Assembly: GCF_900172315.1 (NCBI RefSeq)
Contig: NZ_FWFV01000006.1
Coordinates: forward strand, 1-64,000
Direction: 5' to 3'
Length of the DNA: 64,000 nucleotides
From: Palleronia marisminoris
GTDB lineage: Bacteria > Pseudomonadota > Alphaproteobacteria > Rhodobacterales > Rhodobacteraceae
The translations under genes and the position numbers were made by a program. Position 1 is the first letter of the stretch, and the number at the start of each line of letters is the position of its first letter. Below are positions 16,746-26,432 of the stretch, piece by piece. The notes under the pieces were generated by a model, which saw only the letters and a list, made by a program, of their open reading frames with translations, was not told where the DNA came from and searched no databases.

Positions 16746-17223
16746 GACAGACGGTCCTCGAATTCGCGGAACACGCGTTCATAGACATCGCGCTTGAATG
16801 GCACGATCTGGTCGAGCAACTCGGCCGGCGGCATCCAGTTCCAGGCGCTGAACTCGGGCGAGCCGGTGCCGATGTCGATATCCTCGTCCCGGCCAAGGAA
16901 GCGGCAGAGCAGCCATTTCTGCGCCTGCCCCCGGTACTTTCCCTTCCAGATCCGGCCGAGCAACTCGTCGGGCAGATCGTAGTGCACCCAATCGGCGGTC
17001 TCGGCCTCGACCTCGACCAGGTCGCGGGCGACGCCGGTCTCCTCTTCCAGCTCCCGCAGGGCGGCCTCGCGAGGGTCTTCCCCCTCGTCGATACCGCCCT
17101 GGGGCATCTGCCACGCGCCCTGATCGTGATCGATCCGCCGCCCGGCGAAAACGTGGCCGGCGGCATTCACCAGGACGACTCCCGCGCAGGGACGATAGGG
17201 AAGATCCTCGCGCGTCGGGCGGC

Positions 17224-17227
<4 letters not shown>
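16742..17227 (-). CDS. rppH: RNA pyrophosphohydrolase (Nudix)
   Basis: This enzyme removes pyrophosphate from the 5' end of mRNA or hydrolyses dinucleoside polyphosphates, starting RNA decay. The Nudix box is complete ([20 protein letters not shown] followed by TGV, about residues 44-66), preceded by the RppH-like start [21 protein letters not shown]. Its 161 residues are the usual length. It overlaps ctpA by four bases (ATGA) at its start. In related bacteria rppH follows ctpA in the same way. Confidence 0.93.
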
Positions 17228-18567
<1,340 letters not shown>

Positions 18568-18574
18568 CTCTGCC

Positions 18575-19690
18575 TCATCCTTGATTGGGCGCGAACCACT
18601 TCGCCGGGTCTTCCGGCTCGCCGTTGCGCCGCACCTCAACATACAATCTCTGGCTCGAAACCGCACCTTCGTCCGGGCGGAATCCGGCCATCCCCGCCTC
18701 GGCGGCACCGCCCATGATCCCGAGGGGCGCACCGGCCGGAAGAACCTCTCCGGCGGCACCATAGACCTCGGCCAGACCGGCGAACACCATCAGATAGCCG
18801 GCCTGGGGCTCCAGAATCATCACATTCCTGTAGTCCAGAAGCGGACCACGGTAGCGGATGGTCGCCGGCCACGGTGTCGTCACCAGCGCGCCGGGCAGGG
18901 TCGCGAAGACCCAGCCGGAGCGGCGCACGCCCGCCGCGTCGGCCTCGTCGAACCGGCGAAGGACCTCGCCATGCACGGGCAGCGAGAGCTGGCCGACCGC
19001 CGTTTCGAAGGCGGGCAGCCGGGCGCTGATCGCATCCTCGGGCAGCGTGGCAAGGCCGTCGGCGAACTCGGTGAGTGTCCGGGCGTTCGCGGCGAGCAGC
19101 GCCATCGCTGCGGCATCCTCTGTCACCCGGCGCGGGAGATCCGCGCGCGCCTCGATCGCGTCGGCAAGGCCGGTGCGGGCATCCTGCCATTGCTGGAGAC
19201 CCGCCTCGAGATCGCCCAGCGCGCTGCCCTGAAGGGCCCGCAATGTCGCGATCTCCTGCAGATCGCCCTTCAGCGCCTCGACCTCGCCCAACATCGCGGG
19301 GGTGACGTCGCTCATCAGCATCCCGGCCCGCGCGGTGGCGGTGGGGCCTGACGGGTGGAGCAGCAGCATCGCCTCGGGCGCCTGCCCCATGGTGGTCAGG
19401 GCGTTCAGCACGGCACCCACCTGCGTACTTTCGTCGTCGAGCCTCTGCGTCACCTCGGCCTCGCGCAGGCGCGCCGCGCGCAGACTGTGGCGCATGGCCG
19501 CGAGGCCGCTCTCGTAGGCGTGGATCACGCGGGTCAGCCCGTCGATCCTGTCATAGCCCTCGCCCGCCTGCGCAAGCTCGGCCCCCGCCGCTTCGAGCTG
19601 CCGCGCCGCGTCGCGTGCGAGCGCCTCGGGCGTCGGCTGTGCCACCGCGGGCAGGGCGAGCAGGACAAGAAGGGCGGCCGCGCGGATCAT
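18575..19690 (-). CDS. EnvC-like murein hydrolase activator
   Basis: A 371-residue periplasmic protein. After the signal peptide (MIRAAALLVLLALPAVAQ) come long helices likely to form a coiled coil (residues 25-230), then a C-terminal LytM/M23 domain (about 255-365) with GALVTTPWPATIRYRGPLLD and QRLYVEVRRNGEPEDPAKWF. The His and Asp zinc ligands of active M23 peptidases are not present, as in EnvC/NlpD, which activate amidases rather than cut peptidoglycan. It overlaps gpmI by four bases and precedes ctpA, the usual alphaproteobacterial order. Confidence 0.88.
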   Translation of the reverse strand: MIRAAALLVLLALPAVAQPTPEALARDAARQLEAAGAELAQAGEGYDRIDGLTRVIHAYESGLAAMRHSLRAARLREAEVTQRLDDESTQVGAVLNALTTMGQAPEAMLLLHPSGPTATARAGMLMSDVTPAMLGEVEALKGDLQEIATLRALQGSALGDLEAGLQQWQDARTGLADAIEARADLPRRVTEDAAAMALLAANARTLTEFADGLATLPEDAISARLPAFETAVGQLSLPVHGEVLRRFDEADAAGVRRSGWVFATLPGALVTTPWPATIRYRGPLLDYRNVMILEPQAGYLMVFAGLAEVYGAAGEVLPAGAPLGIMGGAAEAGMAGFRPDEGAVSSQRLYVEVRRNGEPEDPAKWFAPNQG

Positions 19691-21210
19691 CGGCGGATCA
19701 GGCTTTTCCCGGTCATTTCCTCTGGCTGCTCCATCCCCATCAACTCCAGCAGCGTCGGGGCGAGATCGGCAAGCCGTCCGTCAGCCAGCGTCGCGCCCTC
19801 GGGACCGCCGACCAGGACGCACGGCACGAGGTTCAGCGTATGCGACGTGTGTGGCCCGCCCGTCTCGGGATCGACCATCGTTTCGCAATTGCCGTGATCG
19901 GCGGTCACGATCATCGCCCCACCCTGCCGTTCCAGCGCCTCGAGCACCCGCCCGAGACCCCGGTCCACCGCCTCGCAGGCGGCAATGGCGGCGTCGAGGT
20001 CGCCGGTATGGCCCACCATGTCGGGGTTGGCGTAGTTGCAGACGATCAGGTCGTAGCCGCCCTCGATGGCCTCGACGAAGCGGTCCGTCACTTCGACCGC
20101 GCTCATCTCGGGCTGCATGTCGTAGGTCGCCACCTTGGGCGACTTGGGCATGGTGCGATCCTCGCCTTCCTCGGGCGTTTCCTTGCCGCCGTTGAGGAAA
20201 AAGGTGACGTGGGGATACTTCTCTGTCTCGGCCACGCGAAACTGGCGCTTGCCGTGCTTGGCGACCCATTCGCCCAGCGTGTTCACCAGCTCGCGCTTGG
20301 GGAAGACCGGCGAGAACCACTCGGCATGGTCATCGCTGTATTCCACCATCCCCAGCCGCACCGCGAGGTTCGCCCGGTTCGAGACGTCGAACTCGGCGAA
20401 ATCCGGTTGCCCGATGGCGCGCAGGATCTCGCGCGCGCGGTCGGCACGGAAGTTCAGGCAGAACAGGCCGTCCCCGTCCCGCATCCCCGCGTAGTCGCCG
20501 ATCACGGTGGCGGGGATGAACTCGTCGTTCTTGTCCTTGTCGTAGGATTGCTGGACGGCCGCCTGCGGATCAGGCGCCGACGCCTCGCCGCGGCCCTCGA
20601 CCATCACGCGGTAGGCGGTCTCGACCCGCTCCCACCGGTTGTCGCGGTCCATCGCGTAGTAGCGCCCCGTGACGGTGACGATCCGGGCGCTCTCGGGCAG
20701 CTTGGCGGACAGGTCGTCCAGGAAGCCGATAGCCGATTTCGGCGCGACGTCGCGGCCGTCGGTCATGGCGTGGATCGCGACGGGGATGCCCGCCTCGGCG
20801 ATCGTCCGGGCTGCGGCCACGATGTGGCTCAGGTGGCCATGGACCCCGCCATCCGAGACGACGCCCATCAGATGCGCAGTGCCGCCGGTTTCCTTCAGCT
20901 TGTCGATGAAGGTCAGAAGCGCCGGGTTTTCGAAGAACGAGCCGTCCTCGATCGCAAGGTCGATCTGGCCCAGGTCCATCGCGACGACCCGGCCGGCACC
21001 GATATTGGTGTGGCCGACCTCGGAGTTGCCCATCTGTCCCTGCGGCAGCCCCACATCGGGGCCGAAAGTCGTCAGCTGCGAGGACGGACCCGCGGCCCGG
21101 ATTCTGTCGAAATTGGGAGTCTGCGCCAGTGCCGGGGCGTTCGCCTCGGTCTCGGCGCGGTCACCCCAACCGTCGAGGATGCACAGGACGACGGGCTTCG
21201 GCGTGGACAT
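19687..21210 (-). CDS. gpmI: 2,3-bisphosphoglycerate-independent phosphoglycerate mutase
   Basis: A glycolytic enzyme interconverting 3- and 2-phosphoglycerate with two manganese ions. The alkaline-phosphatase-fold metal motif VLCILDGWGDR opens the protein, the phosphoserine is Ser63 in QMGNSEVGHTNIGAGR, and later motifs include HAMTDGRDVAP, NFRADRAREI, YANPDMVGHTGD and VTADHGNCE. At 507 residues it is full length. The start is ATG at 21210 and the gene heads the gpmI-envC-ctpA-rppH run. Confidence 0.96.
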   Translation of the reverse strand: MSTPKPVVLCILDGWGDRAETEANAPALAQTPNFDRIRAAGPSSQLTTFGPDVGLPQGQMGNSEVGHTNIGAGRVVAMDLGQIDLAIEDGSFFENPALLTFIDKLKETGGTAHLMGVVSDGGVHGHLSHIVAAARTIAEAGIPVAIHAMTDGRDVAPKSAIGFLDDLSAKLPESARIVTVTGRYYAMDRDNRWERVETAYRVMVEGRGEASAPDPQAAVQQSYDKDKNDEFIPATVIGDYAGMRDGDGLFCLNFRADRAREILRAIGQPDFAEFDVSNRANLAVRLGMVEYSDDHAEWFSPVFPKRELVNTLGEWVAKHGKRQFRVAETEKYPHVTFFLNGGKETPEEGEDRTMPKSPKVATYDMQPEMSAVEVTDRFVEAIEGGYDLIVCNYANPDMVGHTGDLDAAIAACEAVDRGLGRVLEALERQGGAMIVTADHGNCETMVDPETGGPHTSHTLNLVPCVLVGGPEGATLADGRLADLAPTLLELMGMEQPEEMTGKSLIRR

Positions 21211-21271
21211 GGGGCGCTTCCTTGTTCGTTCCGCCCCCTAGTTAGCGGCCATGCCGCCGGACGCAAACCAC

Positions 21272-21742
21272 TCAGGCGCGATGATAGGGGCTTCCCGCCA
21301 GAATTGACGCCGCACGGTAGAGCTGTTCGGACAGCATCACCCGCGCCAGCATGTGCGGCCAGACCATCTTGCCGAAGCGGATCGAGGCATCGGCCCGACT
21401 GCGCAGCGACGCATCCAACCCGTCCGCGCCGCCGATCAGGAAGCAGATTTCGGGCCGCCCCTCGTCCCGCCAGGCGGCGAGGCGGTCGGCGAATTCAGGA
21501 GAGGTCATCTCGCGCCCGCGCTCGTCGAGCGTGACGATCAGGGCGCCGTCGGGGACGGATTTCAGAAGGGCTTCGGCCTCGGGACCGGAACCCGAGACCT
21601 TGCGTGTCTCGATCTCGGCCTCTTCGAGCGGCCCGAGGGACAGGGCTCGCCCCGTCCGGTCGAACCGGGCGATGTAGTCGTCGATCAGGGTGCGCTCGGG
21701 GCCGGAGCGCATCCGGCCCACCGCGCAGATGCGGAGCTTCAC
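21272..21742 (-). CDS. rlmH: 23S rRNA (pseudouridine1915-N3)-methyltransferase
   Basis: A SPOUT-family methyltransferase acting on helix 69 of 23S rRNA in the assembled ribosome. It begins with GTG at 21742 (VKLRICAVGRMRSGPERTL), which gives 156 residues, the standard RlmH length; longer frame upstream lies inside rsfS. The SAM-binding knot shows FLIGGADGLDASLR and the C-terminal RVMLSEQLYRAASILAGSPY is intact. It follows rsfS with a one-base gap (TGA-C-GTG), the conserved rsfS-rlmH pair. Confidence 0.95.
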   Translation of the reverse strand: MKLRICAVGRMRSGPERTLIDDYIARFDRTGRALSLGPLEEAEIETRKVSGSGPEAEALLKSVPDGALIVTLDERGREMTSPEFADRLAAWRDEGRPEICFLIGGADGLDASLRSRADASIRFGKMVWPHMLARVMLSEQLYRAASILAGSPYHRA

Positions 21743-21743
21743 G

Positions 21744-22112
21744 TCAGTAGCGGGCCGCGGCCTGCTCGGGCGAAAGCCACATCTTTTCCAGCTGATAGAA
21801 CTCGCGCACTTCCGGGCGGAAGACATGGACGATCACGTCGCCCGTATCGATCAGCACCCAGTCGCCGCCATCCTTGCCCTCGACCTTGGACTGAACGCCA
21901 TGCTCCAGCTTCAGCCGCTCGGTCAGCTTTTCGCTGATCGACACGACCTGCCGGGTCGAGCGGCCCGTGGCCACGACCATGTAATCGGCAATCTCGGACT
22001 TCCCGCGCAGGTCGATCTGCACGATGTCGTCGGCCTTGTCATCGTCGAGGGAAGTGAGAATGTCGGCCAGCAGCTCTTCGCTGGTCAGCTTCTGCGTGGC
22101 TGCGGCACTCAT
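21744..22112 (-). CDS. rsfS: Ribosomal silencing factor
   Basis: This factor binds ribosomal protein uL14 and blocks subunit joining when nutrients are short. The RsfS domain is complete: SLDDDKADDIVQIDLRGKSE, IADYMVVATGRSTRQV, and DWVLIDTGDVIVHVF near the C-terminus. ATG at 22112 (MSAAATQKLTSEE) is preferred; an in-frame GTG at 22139 would add nine residues and cannot be excluded, because neither has a strong ribosome site. It is the first gene of the rsfS-rlmH pair. Confidence 0.93.
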   Translation of the reverse strand: MSAAATQKLTSEELLADILTSLDDDKADDIVQIDLRGKSEIADYMVVATGRSTRQVVSISEKLTERLKLEHGVQSKVEGKDGGDWVLIDTGDVIVHVFRPEVREFYQLEKMWLSPEQAAARY

Positions 22113-22317
22113 GCCGTGGTTTGCGGTGTCGGATTGCACCGCGATCTCTGCAAGAGACAGGACATAGTCCTCCTAAGCACTTGCGCCGCCAAGCCCCGGC
22201 GCCGGGCATGCGTCCAGAATAACAACTCGGACGCGCAAGTCCAACAGTTCCGCGGCAGCTTGCCGCACCCCACCTGTTGCGACGTGGCGACATTTCCCGC
22301 TTTGTCTGGGCGGGAAC

Positions 22318-23310
22318 ATGCCCAACGGGCCCCGCCGTCTATATCGTATCGCGATGGAAACCGATGCCGAGATCCCGCTCAGAACCAGATCGGCCGCACT
22401 TGGGCCGGGATTGGGCTGGCGCGCTTGGCTCGGGGCGGCACGGGCCGTGTTCATGGACCTCAACGACAGCAATATCGGGCTGATCTCGGCCGGGGTCGCG
22501 TTTTTCGGGATGCTTGCCATCTTTCCCAGCCTCGCGGCCATCATCGCGATCTGGGGCTTCGTCGCCGATCCCGACACGGTGTACGAGCAACTCAGCACCA
22601 TGCGCGGCCTCATGCCCGGCGACGCATACGCCATCCTGGACGAGCAGATCACGTCGCTCATCACGGCCAACACCTCGACCCTGGGGTGGACCACCGCGAT
22701 TTCATTGGCCGCGGCCATCTGGTCGTCGCGGGCGGGGGTGGCGGCGCTGATCCGGGGGCTGAACTCGATCTACCGCGAGAAGAACCGCGTCGGCGTGCGC
22801 CAAGTCGCCGCCGCCTTCGGGGTGACGTTCCTGCTGATCGGCGTGGCGCTGGTCGCGCTGCTGTCGGTCGTGGTGCTTCCCATCATCCTGTCGATCCTGC
22901 CGCTGGGGCCGCTGACCACGCTGCTGGTGGCAAGCGTGCGCTGGGTCGTCGCGCTAGCCGTGGTGATCACCGGGATCGGCGTCGTGTATCGCTATGGCCC
23001 GAACCGTCGTCGGCCACGGGTGCAATGGCTGACGCCGGGTGCGCTGGTCGCGGTCGTGATCTGGGGCTGCATTTCCTACGGGTTCAGCTACTACCTGTCG
23101 AATTTCGGCCGCTACAACGAGGTCTACGGCGCATTGGGCGCCGTCATCGCGCTGCTGATGTGGCTGTATCTGAGCGCCTTCTCGGTGCTTCTCGGCGCGT
23201 CGCTCAATGCCGAGCTGGAGCGTCGGACCCGCCAGGACACGACCGTCGGGAAGGATCGCCCGATGGGGCAGCGTGGGGCGGCCGCGGCGGACATCTATAT
23301 CGGCGACTGA
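22318..23310 (+). CDS. YihY/BrkB-family membrane protein
   Basis: A 330-residue inner-membrane protein with about six transmembrane helices (for example around 55-80, 118-140, 160-190, 203-225, 235-260, 265-290). Family landmarks are LISAGVAFFGMLAIFPSLAA at the first helix, RGLNSIYREKNR in the central loop, and YGALGAVIALLMWLYLSAF near the end. The YihY (formerly RNase BN) family has no agreed function; relatives are linked to virulence or envelope processes. ATG at 22318 is used; ATG at 22354 (METDAE) is an alternative. It is convergent with the Crp/Fnr regulator, with stop codons next to each other. Confidence 0.88.
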   Translation: MPNGPRRLYRIAMETDAEIPLRTRSAALGPGLGWRAWLGAARAVFMDLNDSNIGLISAGVAFFGMLAIFPSLAAIIAIWGFVADPDTVYEQLSTMRGLMPGDAYAILDEQITSLITANTSTLGWTTAISLAAAIWSSRAGVAALIRGLNSIYREKNRVGVRQVAAAFGVTFLLIGVALVALLSVVVLPIILSILPLGPLTTLLVASVRWVVALAVVITGIGVVYRYGPNRRRPRVQWLTPGALVAVVIWGCISYGFSYYLSNFGRYNEVYGALGAVIALLMWLYLSAFSVLLGASLNAELERRTRQDTTVGKDRPMGQRGAAAADIYIGD

Positions 23311-24042
23311 TCACATCAGCGGGCGCTCTTTCAGCAGGACGCCCGGCGAGGCCATGGCAAGCTTGTTCAACCCGTCGAGGTCGTGGATCGTCAGTTGACG
23401 GCCCATCCAGGTGGCAAGCTGGCGCTCGCGCAGCTTCGCCAGCGTCTTGTTCGTATGCACGAGCGACAGTCCCAGCGTGTCGGCGAGGTCCTGCTGGCGA
23501 AACGGAAAATCCAGCGTCGTGCCCTGGGTCATTCCGAGGTGCCGCGCACGCTCGAATATCTGGACGAGGCCCCACGCGATCCGCTCGATCGCCGAACGCT
23601 GACCGATGCTGGCAAGAGCTTCGCCCAGGAAATGCTCTTCGGTGGCCGCAATCCAGGTGACGTCGTAGGCCCGCGATGGCTGGTTTGCGAAGACAGAGAA
23701 GAATTCGGAGCGTTCGAAAACGCAGAGGCGCATCGGCGTCGTGGCCTCGACGCTGTGACCCATATGCGCCCCGAAGGCCGCCTGCAGGCCAAGGAAATCG
23801 CCCGGCATCACGAAGTTCAGAACCTGCCTGCGGCCGTCGTCGAGCGTCTTGAACCTCAGCCCCATGCCGTCGAGCACGGTGTAGAGCCGCGGCGACGGTT
23901 CGCTCTCGACGAGGATCGGGGCACCGGGCGGGATCTCGATCTCGCCGGACTTGAAGTCCCGCATGAATTCGAGCTCGTCTTCCGTCATCGTCTGGAACAG
24001 AGGGTTGGCCCGGAGCGGGCAGTTCCGGCAGTCGATCGCCAT
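23311..24042 (-). CDS. Crp/Fnr-family transcription regulator
   Basis: A 243-residue regulator with an N-terminal cyclic-nucleotide-binding-type beta barrel (about 20-140, including PPGAPILVESEPSPRLYTVL and MPGDFLGLQAAFG) and a C-terminal winged helix (about 150-230) whose recognition region is FRQQDLADTLGLSLVHTNKT. Only two cysteines, Cys5 and Cys8 (DCRNCPLRANPLF), are at the N-terminus, so a complete oxygen-sensing FNR iron-sulfur site is not evident. The start ATG at 24042 has a strong GGGAGA ribosome site; the open frame extends to 24090 but without one. Target genes are unknown. Confidence 0.85.
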   Translation of the reverse strand: MAIDCRNCPLRANPLFQTMTEDELEFMRDFKSGEIEIPPGAPILVESEPSPRLYTVLDGMGLRFKTLDDGRRQVLNFVMPGDFLGLQAAFGAHMGHSVEATTPMRLCVFERSEFFSVFANQPSRAYDVTWIAATEEHFLGEALASIGQRSAIERIAWGLVQIFERARHLGMTQGTTLDFPFRQQDLADTLGLSLVHTNKTLAKLRERQLATWMGRQLTIHDLDGLNKLAMASPGVLLKERPLM

Positions 24043-24178
24043 CGAATCTCTCCCGCCACAGAACGTGCTCGACTTAAGAACGTGAAACACATGGCAAAAT
24101 CAACCCTTCGGGCTGTTCCAACCCGCCCGATGTGTTGAAAATGAGAGAAACTCGTTCCGAGTCGCGCGAAAGAGAGGG

Positions 24179-24202
24179 GGCACCCTCGCCCCCTCGGGTG
24201 CC
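24179..24202 (-). terminator. Hairpin after the holin-like gene
   Basis: A 7-bp stem (GGCACCC with GGGTGCC) has a 10-base loop and touches the stop codon of the holin-like gene. On the minus strand it is followed by a CT-rich stretch rather than a clean T run, so it is a weak intrinsic terminator candidate separating this pair from the Crp/Fnr gene. Confidence 0.4.
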
Positions 24203-24606
24203 TACGGCCGGTCGCGCCTGCGCACCGCGCGGCCGGCGGCAATCCCCATGACGACCGCGTTTATGATCGTCGCCGCAGTCAGCGGCGACCCGGCCACGGG
24301 GCCAGCCATTGGATCGACCATCGGGTCGCGAATGGGCGCGGCAGTCGGGCGCGGGGCAACCCGGGGCGGATAGCGCGACCAAGCCCGCACGGCGATCCCG
24401 AACAGGATCAGCGCGAAACCCGCGATCAGCAGGGCCGCCACGACGCCCACGGCCTGCGCCAGCAGGATCAAGAGCGCGATGCCGAAGAACACCACCCCAA
24501 GAAGGATCAGCATCCCTCCGGCGGCGCCCCAGGTCGCACGGCGCAAATTCGCCCTGAGCATAAGCTTCAGAGCAGCGATCTGAGGTCCGAGCAGGGATCC
24601 GAGCAT
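24202..24606 (-). CDS. Holin-X-like small membrane protein
   Basis: A 134-residue protein with a short cytoplasmic start, two closely spaced transmembrane helices (about 28-50 and 55-75, GGMLILLGVVFFGIALLILL and VVAALLIAGFALILFGIAV), a proline-rich linker, and a small hydrophobic C-terminal segment. This matches the phage-holin-3-6 / Act-Holin-X family common in non-phage bacterial loci. It lies four bases after a DUF883-like gene, and that pairing is common in proteobacteria, where both proteins are thought to bind membrane or ribosomes in stress or stationary phase. The function is not established. Confidence 0.7.
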   Translation of the reverse strand: MLGSLLGPQIAALKLMLRANLRRATWGAAGGMLILLGVVFFGIALLILLAQAVGVVAALLIAGFALILFGIAVRAWSRYPPRVAPRPTAAPIRDPMVDPMAGPVAGSPLTAATIINAVVMGIAAGRAVRRRDRP

Positions 24607-24610
24607 GCGG

Positions 24611-24916
24611 TCAGCGGCGGCTGAAGAGGCCGATCAGCAGTCCGACGCCCGCAGCGATGCCAAGCGCCTGCGTGGGGTTCTGCCGCACATAGACCTCGAC
24701 TTCGTCCATCCGACCCTGCGCCTGGTCACGCAGCCCCTCGGCGCGGCGCTGCGCCTCGGTCCGGTATTGCTGGCTCTTGGCCTTTCCGAACTCGCCCAGC
24801 GACTCGGTCAGGCGCGAGATGTCCGCCTTCAGGGCATCGACCTGCCGGGCAAGATCCTCGGTCGTGGGATTCCGGGTGGTCGGGTCCATGTCTTCGGATG
24901 TCACGGGTCGCACCAT
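24611..24916 (-). CDS. DUF883 (ElaB/YqjD-like) membrane-anchored protein
   Basis: A 101-residue protein with a long amphipathic helix (about 18-75, LARQVDALKADISRLTESLG onward) and a single C-terminal membrane anchor (PTQALGIAAGVGLLIGLF-SRR). This architecture is that of the ElaB/YqjD/DUF883 family, inner-membrane proteins that bind ribosomes in stationary phase. ATG at 24916 has GAAAGG seven bases upstream; ATG at 24889 is an alternative. It is probably transcribed with the holin-like gene. Confidence 0.78.
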   Translation of the reverse strand: MVRPVTSEDMDPTTRNPTTEDLARQVDALKADISRLTESLGEFGKAKSQQYRTEAQRRAEGLRDQAQGRMDEVEVYVRQNPTQALGIAAGVGLLIGLFSRR

Positions 24917-25106
24917 GTTGCAGCCTTTCAGTGGAAGGTTCAATTCCTGGGCCCAATGCGGCCCGGCCCGCGTTGGTTCCACTCCAGCGCGAAGGGATCG
25001 CGCGCGAGCAAAGCCGGGCGACGACGCTGGGGAAAGCGCCGGAAAGCCCGCTATGTTCCCGGAACAACCGGGGCGCGCGGCGCTTTGGCCCGACAAGGAG
25101 GACCAG

Positions 25107-25709
25107 ATGACCGACCGATTGACACGCCTTCTAGGCGCCGAAGCCGTCAGCGGCGACGACCGCTTCCCGATCCGCGCGCTGTTCCACGAGCCGCAGACCC
25201 GCCGCCTGAAAGCCGCCGCCGTGGATATCGGCGGGTGGCTCGACCGCCGCGAGGTGATGGTTTCGCTCGATCGTTTCGGCCCTCCTGGCGACGACGGATG
25301 GCCCATGTCCCTCGGCCGGGACGAGCTGGAGGGCGCCCCCGAATGGGAGCATGCCGACGGCCTCGGCGCGGCGATGCCGCCGCTGATCGTCGGGCCCTTC
25401 GGATACACCTTCTCGCCCATGCTGATGGCCGCCGGGATGAACCGGTCCGCCGAGCGAAGCCTTCCCGACATCCCTGATCAAGCCGGGCCGGAACCGCTCG
25501 AAAGCGAAGACGGCCGGTTCGCGGGGCTTGAACGCTCGTCCGACTGGTTGGACCGCGATGCGTTCGGGCCGGACGGTCACATGGGCAAGGTCCACGACCT
25601 GGTGCTTGACGACCTGACGATCACCGCGCTGGTGCTTGACGGTGATCGCACCGTTCCGTTGTCGCGCCTGCGGCACATGGCGGAACAGGGGCACTTCGTC
25701 TTCGACTGA
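25107..25709 (+). CDS. PRC-barrel-like protein
   Basis: A 200-residue soluble protein preceded by an ideal ribosome site (AAGGAGG six bases before ATG 25107). Two repeats resemble PRC-barrel domains: residues about 18-60 (RALFHEPQTRRLKAAAVDIG, then WLDRREVMVSLDRF) and 145-195 (FGPDGHMGKVHDLVLDDL, then TVPLSRLRHM). PRC barrels often bind RNA or pair with membrane proteins under stress. The role is unknown. The gene is convergent with the amidotransferase gene; only three bases separate their stop codons, and no terminator is visible between them. Confidence 0.65.
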   Translation: MTDRLTRLLGAEAVSGDDRFPIRALFHEPQTRRLKAAAVDIGGWLDRREVMVSLDRFGPPGDDGWPMSLGRDELEGAPEWEHADGLGAAMPPLIVGPFGYTFSPMLMAAGMNRSAERSLPDIPDQAGPEPLESEDGRFAGLERSSDWLDRDAFGPDGHMGKVHDLVLDDLTITALVLDGDRTVPLSRLRHMAEQGHFVFD

Positions 25710-25712
25710 CGC

Positions 25713-26432
25713 TCAGGGCGCTTGCGGCGCCCCCGTATCCACCTGCGGCAGCTGTGCCTCTTTCCGGGACGCGGCCCGCGCGGCGCTGACCAGAGCCCGG
25801 AAGATCGCGCGCTGCCGATGGGCGTAGAACAGGTGCTCGGGATGCCACTGGACGCCCAGCGCGAAGGGCTCTTCCGTGCGCTCGACCGCCTGGATCATTC
25901 CGCCGGTATCGCGCGCGGCCACGCGCAACCCCTGCCCCAAGGTCGTCACCGCCTGGCTGTGCAGCGCGTTCACCTTCATCGGAACCGTGCCGGCATGGGC
26001 GGCCAGACGCGTCTGGGGGACGATTTCGACCGTCTTCCGGGGAAGGATGGTCCAGAACCTTTCGGACGTGGCGTAGGTGCCGTATGCATCCTGATCCAGC
26101 CGCCCGCCCAGCGCCACGTTCAGCATTTGCGAGCCACGGCAAATCCCCAGCACCGGCTTGCCCTGGGCCATCGCTTCTTCGACAAGACGCCGCTCCATCG
26201 CGTCCCGTTCGTCGTCCAGCGTGGACGACGTGATGAGCTGCCCGCCATAGAGATCGGGCGAAATGTCGTCTCCGCCGCCGATGATGATGCCGTCCACCTC
26301 CGCGACATCGGATGGCCGCCCCGCGACCCACCGCACGCCGCGCCCGCCGGCCAGCCAAAGGTTGAAGGCCACCAGCGGAAAGATCCGCCAGCCCGAGCGT
26401 GCCGAAGTCGTCACGCCGATCAGGGGTTTCAT
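25713..26432 (-). CDS. Class I glutamine amidotransferase (peptidase C26 type)
   Basis: A 239-residue enzyme that would release ammonia from glutamine or hydrolyse a gamma-glutamyl amide. The catalytic nucleophile is in VLGICRGSQMLNVALGG, and the His-Glu pair in LGVQWHPEHLFYAH; the N-terminal IIIGGGDDISPDLYGG is typical of the PuuD/C26 branch. ATG at 26432 is used because MKPLIGVTTSARSG matches the usual family opening. It overlaps the amidoligase gene by four bases, the pairing described for amidoligase clusters, in which the two enzymes are thought to make and break or feed amide bonds on a peptide. It ends the stress-locus operon. Confidence 0.88.
   Translation of the reverse strand: MKPLIGVTTSARSGWRIFPLVAFNLWLAGGRGVRWVAGRPSDVAEVDGIIIGGGDDISPDLYGGQLITSSTLDDERDAMERRLVEEAMAQGKPVLGICRGSQMLNVALGGRLDQDAYGTYATSERFWTILPRKTVEIVPQTRLAAHAGTVPMKVNALHSQAVTTLGQGLRVAARDTGGMIQAVERTEEPFALGVQWHPEHLFYAHRQRAIFRALVSAARAASRKEAQLPQVDTGAPQAP

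Noticed and set aside
24043-24200. FNR box (TTGAT-N4-ATCAA) upstream of the Crp/Fnr gene.
   Set aside because: Only a single TTGAT half-site is present.
25054-25085. EcfG promoter in front of the PRC-barrel gene.
   Set aside because: GGAAC is present, but at 16-17 bases there is GCT or CTT instead of GTT, so it does not match the strict pattern of the other sites.
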